DNA of 64,000 nucleotides, taken from positions 48,909,790 to 48,973,789 of the forward strand of contig OX459096.1 in assembly GCA_949775045.1 (NCBI GenBank), given 5' to 3'. The notes beneath the pieces are model-generated. The model worked only from the letters and a program-made list of their open reading frames with translations. It had not been told where the DNA came from and did no database searches. Positions 47,075 through 64,000 of the stretch are shown piece after piece. The number at the start of each line of letters is the position of its first letter. Position 1 is the first letter of the stretch. Source of the DNA: Metridium senile (taxonomy: Eukaryota > Cnidaria > Anthozoa > Actiniaria > Metridiidae). A program made the position numbers and the translations under genes.

Positions 47075-50000
47075 ATGGCCACTCCAGCGTCGCACAAGGA
47101 GAGTGAGGCAGAACTTTTTAACCTGCTGAAATCAGCGAACCTTCTCGACTACTACAACAACTTCATTGAACAAGGAGGAGATGACATCCACCAGTTTTGC
47201 GATGCAAGCGAGGAAGAATTCAAAGAGATGGTTAGTTTGGTCGGGATGGCGGCTAAACCACTACATGTGCGAAGGCTGCAGAAATGTTTGGTCGAATGGA
47301 AAGCTAAGAAAGCACGTCAAGGGGACCAAACCCCGGAGAAATCTAGTTCCTGGATTGATGGATGGACACCAAACCAATCACCTAATGTAACTAGAACAAC
47401 AGCAACTATAGTAACGACGCCAACTATCATAACTCCATCACTAAAGCGAAAATCATCAAGTAGTTCTTCCGAAAAAGGGACGCCAGAGAAACGTGTAGTT
47501 GAGCTCAAACTCCCGCCAATGGATGTGATCATTGACTGGGAAAAGCTTGATCCTGAACGACAGCAGCTAATTCGAGAGCACTCACGAATCTATGGCCGTG
47601 ATGACAAAAAGAGAAAAAGTATGTCACTGAATTGCCATGAGCAAATGATAAATGAGGCAGCCGCTCAACTTTGTCTTCGAGACCCGACTCTCCTCGTTCG
47701 TCGAGATGAGCTCTTTACGATGGCGAGGCGCGTAGTAAGAGAGAGTGGTTTTACCTACGTGCATGGTCATTCTAGATCTAAATATCTTGGGAGTGCACCA
47801 GAAATTGATGATGATGGCAGTAAGTATTCTAGCTAATGCAATTTGATGTCTTGTTGTAAGTTTCTATGTTCTATTGTCCATAACAAAGCCATTATGAAAC
47901 GCCAAAAGGTCATTGCTCAACCTTATAGAAGTGATAGTACTAGATGTCAAACGAAGAACGGTTAGACATCTACCACTTCACTCATATTTTATCTACTATT
48001 ATAGACAGTAAACTGGCTGCTATGATCAAATGGTGTTTTTTTTTTGCGATCTGTAAAAAGGAAAACATTTTGTTTGTTTATTTTGAAGTGCTTCCACTAG
48101 ATAACATATCATCTGGGTCACATGTATCAGCTTGATACAGCGCCTCGGTTTCATTTCATCCAAAAATTGATCTTCTAAAATGAGGAACCACTTTGGTAGA
48201 AATATGCATAATTGTATTGTGAGGTCTCAAAAGCTAGAACCTTGTTTACATAAATTGTATACAAGGTTGCAGTAGCAGATTTAAGTTTCCCAGTAGACAA
48301 AACTTTAAATATGTTTAGGTAGGGGTGAAACAAGAGACGTTTAATGTCATTGCCTTGGGCATAAAAAGAAAAGCATGTGTAAACATAAGATGATCCAGTT
48401 ACTTAATTAAAGCTATGGTCACACTTTTTAGACATATATGCGGTGAGAGCGTTGGCCTCTCACTGCTGTGATCAAGGTTCGAGTCCAGCCTCCCTCAGCA
48501 AGAATAAACATGTGAGCCGAGTTGTGTGCAAAATATCAAATGTAGAGGTAGTGAGTGTGAGTGAGTCTTCCCGAATTTGTAGGGCGCACTGTGTCCAGGT
48601 AGAAGATTGAGATGTTAAAAAAAGTTGTTATTATTATATGTAGGACCATCATATGAAGTTGCATCTGTTGTAGAGGTTGTGTTCTCGGTGAAAATATGTA
48701 ACTGTGCTGAATTATTACTGTAAATAGTAAGGATCATATAGATAATTGGCCATGATAAAGCACTTTACAAAATGACCTCCATATGAAATAGCATCTTGTT
48801 CCAGTCCATATTATAGGCAATTAAATAATTTTTGACAGCAACTATTGTTCCAGAGAGATATGGCCTGTTCACCTTTTGATCAATGTCAAGTGTGAGCATA
48901 TTTTTTTCTCATGCAACATAGCAGTAGCAGATATTTATAGTGTATGATGAAAGATTTTGTGTCTAATATAAACACATGGTTTTAAAGTGTTATACTTTTC
49001 AATTGCACTACTGGACTACTACTGACCCAGTACTTGATGATTTAGAAGTATATAATTTTATGTCTAACTGATTATAACATTAAATGTCACAGTTTGGGTC
49101 TATATATTTTGTAAATATTTATGTTAATTTATTAGAGTGCAAATAATATGAAACATGTAGTACTAAATAATGCTAATTAAACTGCAATAGAATTAGCATA
49201 AAATTGCATTAAATAGTATGTTTCACAGGTATATTATTTGCACTCTAATGTTAAATTTTATGAAAGAGAACTTTAAACTTTATAAATTATTTTATAATTG
49301 TTAATTATTAAGTGGTAAAATTGATATTCTATTTAGGCAAGAAACCTCAATTGTCTTTGGTAAATAAGTACAAAAGAATAGAAAGGCTGACTGAAATAGA
49401 TGATATACTAATAAAGAATAAGGGTCTTCAAGATGACCTTTCAAGGAAGATTGAGGAATCTCGAGCGATTATGAATACTGCTCAGGTATTTGATGGTGTT
49501 TTAGTAAGTAACCTTATATAATATATTGATTATTCTTTTTTGGAAGATCTGAGAGTCAGTGTAGCACAATACAAAATAGTATTGATGATTGCTATTACTG
49601 TTATCATCATCGTTTTTGGTTATTTATGGGTGTTTTACACATCACTCCCAAATTTGTAGGCTGCAATATTGCACATACTGTATCTAATAAATCTATACAA
49701 AAATACACAACTTACATGTACTAGAAGATAGCCAGTCTTGTTGAATTTTCATAACTACTTTGATACACCAGTAAAGTTTTTTTTTTTCAGTATATTGTAG
49801 ACCAAATGTTTCATTTCTTTGTCCATGTAGGTATCAGAGCTGCAGCAAGAACTTGTCAGGATCCAAAATGACCAAGTCTCCCTTCAGATAGAACAGAAAG
49901 ACTTGCGTAAAAAGCAAAGACGGTCAGATAAATACTATAGCAACAAAGAGACAAGAGGTTCAGAATCTGGCAATCCTGATGAACAGGACGACACTGATGG

Positions 50001-51219
50001 TGTCTCCAATGCAGATGACGGTAATTAATAATAATAATAATATTTTCCACAGCAGATCCACATAGTGTTTATTCTTCTGCTGGCACTCACACTCACTACC
50101 TCTACATTAAATATTTTTCATGCATCATTTTCATACGTAATTGTTTTTGTTATGTTAGAGCAAGATTTTGGCTTTAGTAAAGCGAAGAAATAGAAAATGT
50201 GTATGTTTGCTATGTGCAGTTATAAAACATTTAGGGGTTGGCAGAGTGATTCTCAAGTGTTCTGACAATCCCAAAGTTCTTTATAGTGAACACAGCAAGC
50301 AAGTTTTCTATTTCTTCTATAAAATACAAATTACTATGTTTGCTCAACATGTGTACTATGTCCTCTCATAAATCAACAAATAACAGAATACATGTTTTCT
50401 AATAGTTTATTATCTAAGGTATTTTAATGTATTTCTGGTTCCACTTTGAATAATGTACCATTACAATGCAAGTAATATTTCAATTTTTCGATTGAAAGAA
50501 AATTGCATACTCAAGATATTATTTTGTGTTATGAAGATGTGGCTTTTGCTGAGGAGGGACAAATGCAAGATACATCCCAAAGTCATCGTCACCATGTACA
50601 AGAACAGCCTGTTGCTGTAGTTACTGAAATGCTTCAACATGGAGCAGGTATGCTTTGTAGTCTGTTAGATTCCTGTTTTTTGCTGTATTGTTGTTTTTTT
50701 TCTTTGTGGTAAGAATTTCCAACTAAAATTTACACAGCTAAGTTATACTTATAGACAAATCTGTTATTATTTTGGGTCTTTGGCTTGATTTGTTTATAAG
50801 GCCTTTTACAAATAATATGGTTTGATTGTATTGCAGGTAATGTACAGGCTACTACAGCAGTTTCTGAAGATGAGTCTTCAGTCCGTGCACTTTATGGTTC
50901 CTTCCTCCCTAACCAACTAAATGATGAACAGCAAGCTGCTGCAGCAGCCGTGGCAGCAGCTAATATTGCATCTTTCCAAGCCGCTGCTGCTAGAGGTGCA
51001 TACACTGTTGGAAATACCGCCATTACTGACCCAACCATAAATGCCCTTCTAAGCCTATCAGCTAAGGATAAGACTATGGTCCACACTATGGATGGCGTGG
51101 GAATGAGTGAACACACAGACACACAGACATCTCATGCGGCTGTATTCACCTCACCAAGTATCACAGTTGTCATGCCAACAGGCCACACCCTTCCAGGAAA
51201 TGTACAGGCATGGAGATAA
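47075..51219 (+). CDS. NAB: NAB1/NAB2-like EGR corepressor, five exons, 525 aa
   Basis: Exons 47075-47819, 49337-49485, 49831-50020, 50537-50647 and 50837-51219. All have GT-AG borders, phases match, and the total is 1,578 nt. NCD1 is at about residues 10-80 (LLKSANLLDYYNNFIEQGGD, GMAAKPLHVRRLQKCL); in vertebrates this domain binds the R1 region of EGR transcription factors and multimerises. NCD2 is at about 155-235 (IREHSRIYGRDDKKRK, NEAAAQLCLRDPTLLVRRDE); it carries the repression function. The C-terminal part has a coiled coil in exons 2-3 and an Ala-rich stretch in exon 5. Length equals that of human NAB2. Product is expected to be a nuclear corepressor. Intron 1 holds a SINE and a 110-bp MITE. 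Confidence 0.95.
48433..48640 (+). mobile_element. tRNA-derived SINE, copy 1
   Basis: tRNA-like head with B box GGTTCGAGTCC at 48475-48485, body with ACATGTGAGCCGAGTTGTGT GC and a 3' part with GTCCAGGTAGAAGATTGAGA. A second copy at 55465-55735 shares head and body. Lies in NAB intron 1. Confidence 0.8.
49136..49245. mobile_element. 110-bp TA-flanked GAGTGC MITE
   Basis: GAGTGCAAATAATATGAAAC at the left, inverse at the right, TA on both sides. Smallest member of the family of 7821-35125 and 37749-39230. In NAB intron 1. Confidence 0.8.
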
Positions 51220-51958
51220 AGTTTCACAATATTTAAATGTTACAATCGATATGATTTGTGTGATATAACATTGTGTCAAATAACTGTAGTAAAAGTATCA
51301 GAGGAACTATCTACTGCTTTGTCATCAAAGTGTCCAGGGGACAAGAATGTTATGATGGCTATCAGTTTGTCAACTGTATTATTACATTTCTGTAATTTGA
51401 GTGATTTTGTAAAAAATAAATATATCAAAGTATTTCTTTTTAATTCTGTATATATCTCTTGAAAATAGTTGAACTTTATTTTTATGTCTTCAAAATGACC
51501 AACAAAACATTTGAGTGATATGTGTTCTCAATAGTTAAGATAATGATTATTAGAGTAAATATGAAACCTTGTAGGTGATTTTGATCAGAAATAAACTTCC
51601 TGTCTATATGGATTGTTTTCAATTCTTTATTGTCATATTATGTCATCCAAGAAACTAATAGTTGAAAATATAACTACACACCATCTGGGCGATCACTCAG
51701 GCTTCAACATTGTTGCTAGGAATGCCTGGGACCTGACCCTCCAATTTGAGGACCATGATGATGTAAAAGAACCGTTTGTATTTTTAGACGGGCTTTTCCG
51801 TACACAGAAAAATAAACTGTTCCTATAACTGTGATCAAGTGCAAACAGAATATTTGAAAAGTACATTTAGGACTAATACACCTTAGTAATCTAATTCCAT
51901 GTGTTTATTTCTGCTGTAGCTAGTACTTGACTATAACACCTTGACATTGGGTTTAATA
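51220..51958. other. NAB 3' UTR region
   Basis: No further supported coding sequence. Short open frames (for example 51613-51828) lack a recognisable domain. AATAAA-type signals occur near 51414. Confidence 0.4.
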
Positions 51959-52174
51959 GAGCGACAACACTAGAACCATGAAATAAAAACAAAATAGTTA
52001 CTAACTAATAGTTTTTATTTAGTGACTATTTAGTCAGTATCACTCAACCAGAAACATCAAATACAAAAGGAAACAATACCTCATTACAACTTTACTTGTC
52101 TTTTATAGTAACTAATCTCGCTAAATAAGAACTATTACACACTAACAATTTGATTTTATTTCATGTTTTCGCTC
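51959..52174. mobile_element. TA-flanked GAGCGA MITE
   Basis: GAGCGACAACACTAGAACCA TGAAATAAAA at the left, mirrored by TTTTATTTCATGTTTTCGCT C at the right; TA on both sides. Resembles GAGTGC elements in layout. A weaker element with GAGTGCAAAAAATATACCC ends follows at 52188-52237. Confidence 0.7.
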
Positions 52175-52722
52175 TATCTTCACACTAGAGTGCAAAAAAT
52201 ATACCCATGATGGAGAAGCACTATTTATGTTGCACTCTTATGTTTGTTCTCTAATACTCAAGAGTGCTAAGTAATCAATAGAAAACAAAGGTCTTGTTCA
52301 AATTGTTTTACTAGTTTCACAGAGGTACAGTTTGAACTCTATAATGACATCACTAGAAGATAATTTGTGACTAACATAGTTGAGCTGTTCTCATTAACCC
52401 ATGAAACAAAGTGTGACAAAGAACAAAAACAGTGTTTCACAGGTTAATGAGAACAACTCGTATGTTGCAGTGCCTATTATATGCACCTATTTGAATGTAT
52501 TGTTGAGTGACTCTTTAAACACCAACCAAGGAAGCATCAACATCTGGGAAATGCTGGAAAAAGCCCTGAAAAAATTATTAAATTATTGTTAGCAATAATA
52601 TTTTAAATGCTCCCTGGTCATAACTAATTTTGTTGGCGGTTTCCTTATAAAAATGTTGCATTTAATTAATCCCCCACTAAGGGATATTTGAATGTACGAT
52701 GAAGATCATGAGAAAAATATAT

Positions 52723-52793
52723 GCCCTTGGCAGGAATTGAACCCCACGGTTTCGGCTTTTTAGTCTGACATGTTACCACTAAACTACAAGGAC
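52723..52793 (-). tRNA. tRNA-like sequence, 71 nt, probable pseudogene
   Basis: Acceptor arms GTCCTTG and CAAGGGC pair over 7 bp, a 3-bp D stem (GTT/AAC) and a B-box-like GGTTCAATTCC are present. The anticodon loop would read CTAAAAA (AAA, Phe-type), but its stem has two mismatches and the T stem is weak. Most likely a tRNA-derived repeat or decayed gene. Confidence 0.4.
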
Positions 52794-53333
52794 TAACCAT
52801 GCTGAATACGCAGCCAGACAAAGTAGTATAGAGCAACTGTGGGGGATCCGCTACTACGATGCACTACCAAATATTTTGTTAGCTATTTTAGTTCTTGTCA
52901 CCAGCCATATTTTATTTACTACTTTGACATTCAATAATGTTAAAAATTAAAAAAGGTTACCAACAGTTAGCGCAATGCGTATTCATCACATCTCTAACGT
53001 CTTATATACTCACAGCGGTTCAAATCAACATTGAATGAGATTCGCACAATATAGACAAATTATACACCATTGTTTTTGGAAACTGTCATGTGCAATACCT
53101 TGACATTATTTATATTGAATTGTGTTTTTGTACATAGGAATAGAATGAAGAGAGCTTTGACTATGTTAAATTCACATGCTCATAGCCCTGATGATGATAG
53201 ACTTGGCCACAACTTTGGCAATATAATTGTAAATATAACATAGCTTAAGCTCTGTCTTTTCATTTTGATTTTTTCTTATTATATAAACTTCAGTGAAATA
53301 TCAGGTGATCTCCCGCATGAAAAAGTGATATCT

Positions 53334-54705
53334 GTACAGGACCCGAAGTGATCCCAGGACCCGAAGTGATCCCGGGACCCCAAGTGATCCCCAAAACAGT
53401 TGTTATTGTACCCGAAGTGATCCCAGGACCCGAAATGAACCCGAGATAGGACCCGAACTGATCCCCGTATATTCTACGGAATGGACTTAGAATGGAAATA
53501 GGAATTTTATTTTATTGCCACTTTTAGTTATTTTATTAATTCATTTCTTTAATTATTTATTGTTAAGTTTTTAAAAAAAACGAACACAAAAAATTACAAC
53601 GATTGGACATCCTCCGATGTTATTGTCAAGGGAGGATGAATTTGTACAGAGTCAGTCTGAACGTTTAGCGTAAAATATAAAGCATCTCAAATATTAAACA
53701 ATCGAGTTTGCTTGTACATTTCTTTAAGATGAAGCATTTTTCAGGGACTACTGTCGTTAGTCTGTGCTCTTCCTTGTGATGCTTGCCAGGTTACCAGTGT
53801 TCGTCTATTCGTTGGTATAGGTTGCGCGCTGTATAATTTAACCTTTGCATTTGTAACAGTAATAATAAACAAAGGCATATAATTATATACAAAAGCGATT
53901 CATTTTCAACAATAAAACTCTTAAAACTGAACTTATATGTCAACATGATAACATGCATAAATTCATATCACAACAAATTATTATTTTTTTAAACATGCTG
54001 GGCTGGCAGTGAAATCGGCGTTTTTAACCGTGAATTTGAATAACATTTTATAGTCAAGTCCAATCAACTTCAAATTTTACATGTGAAGAGAACACACACA
54101 AAGAAACTTCTACAAATGTTACGAGTTTTGGCGGGGAAATGACGAGGGTTATGCAAAATTTTACTGCACATTTGAAAGAACTCATTGAGAAACGTTCAAA
54201 ACCAAAGAGATAACAGTCAAAGTCAAATTTAATCTAAATGTATAATTTTTTGAAACCCGGCCTCGTTTTCAATTTCCCACTAAAATTGATTACATTATTT
54301 TCCCGCCAGAAATCGTAAAAGACCGAGGTCTGATATTTTCCCGTACAGACCGAAAAAGCAAGGTTAATAAATCGTTTATTATATGGCTTTTTTGGCTGAA
54401 AAAATACGAATATGGGCTGTTGTCATAGAAACGGCCCAATACGCCTTTTGATGGACCGCGCGTCAACCAATCAGAATTCCAGAAATATCTAAGCCATATA
54501 ATAAAAACAGTTACTGTTTTAAAAAATAATTAAAAGTATTCTATTCCCACATGTCCATTTCGTAGTATATACGGGGATCAGTTCGGGTCCTATCTCGGGT
54601 TCATTTCAGGTCCTGGGATCACTTCGGGTACAATAACAACAGTTTTGAGGATCACTTGGGGTCCCGGGATCACTTCGGGTCCTGGGATCACTTGGGGTCC
54701 TGTAC
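53334..54705. mobile_element. Foldback element with AGTGATCCC tandem repeats
   Basis: Begins GTACAGGACCCGAAGTGATC and ends with the inverse. Flanked by ATATCT at 53328-53333 and 54706-54711. The arms of about 150 bp consist of variants of GGACCCGAAGTGATCCC(A/G); similarity continues into AT-rich inner arms. The 1.1-kb core has no recognisable protein. Confidence 0.85.
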
Positions 54706-54817
54706 ATATCTTCACTTTGTGAAAATAACATGTTATTTCAATCTTGATAAAGCTTGCTTTTTCATTTGTCATGAGTTTATATAATAAACAGAACATGGGC
54801 ACTTGGAGATGCAGATT

Positions 54818-64000
<9,183 letters not shown>

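Noticed and set aside
51613..51828. 71-codon frame downstream of NAB
   Set aside because: No domain, no splice context, and it lies in probable 3' UTR.

Overview
This window is eukaryotic nuclear DNA from an animal. It is AT-rich, its genes carry introns with GT-AG borders, and transposable elements fill most of it. The gene content (FBXO36-like F-box protein, LITAF-domain protein, SLC25 carrier, NAB corepressor, aspartyl aminopeptidase) together with a Maverick/Polinton of the type I associate with corals and sea anemones suggests an anthozoan cnidarian. The animal assignment follows from the genes; the cnidarian one is inference.

Layout. 0-7.3 kb: a single-exon FBXO36-like gene (+), a 22-bp minisatellite, and a two-exon LITAF-domain gene (-) whose intron holds a truncated non-LTR retrotransposon. 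7.8-35.1 kb: a stack of elements nested inside one another. A TA-flanked element (7821-35125) contains an AGGCC-ended MITE, which contains another TA-flanked element, which contains a Polinton (9009-34092, candidate 6-bp target duplication CATATC). The left terminal repeat of the Polinton is itself split by a 9.2-kb TA-flanked inverted-repeat element (9455-18663) that carries further foldback elements. 35.4-42.8 kb: more foldback elements with 9-bp target duplications, non-LTR reverse-transcriptase remnants and TTAA-flanked elements. 43.7-46.6 kb: a three-exon mitochondrial carrier (-), divergent from 47.1-51.2 kb: a five-exon NAB1/NAB2 homologue (+). 54.8-64.0 kb: the last twelve or so exons of an aspartyl aminopeptidase (DNPEP, -), cut by the window end, with many elements in its introns.

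The Polinton encodes a protein-primed DNA polymerase B, an RVE-type integrase, a major capsid protein, an A32-like packaging ATPase, a penton gene broken by frameshifts, and several conserved small membrane or coiled-coil proteins. I saw no adenain-like protease. Three features of it stand out. Most genes are preceded by an ATTTAAAG-type motif 29-41 bp before the start codon. Three genes have a perfect hairpin whose last paired base is the A of the ATG, and one of the three keeps the pairing with a different stem sequence. The terminal inverted repeats encode a promoter plus a Rho/SAP-like domain, so the polymerase and a CxHxC-repeat protein begin with nearly the same 55 residues.

All family names come from reading motifs in the sequence and from memory; no search was run. 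Exon borders were worked out by hand from splice consensus and reading-frame continuity.
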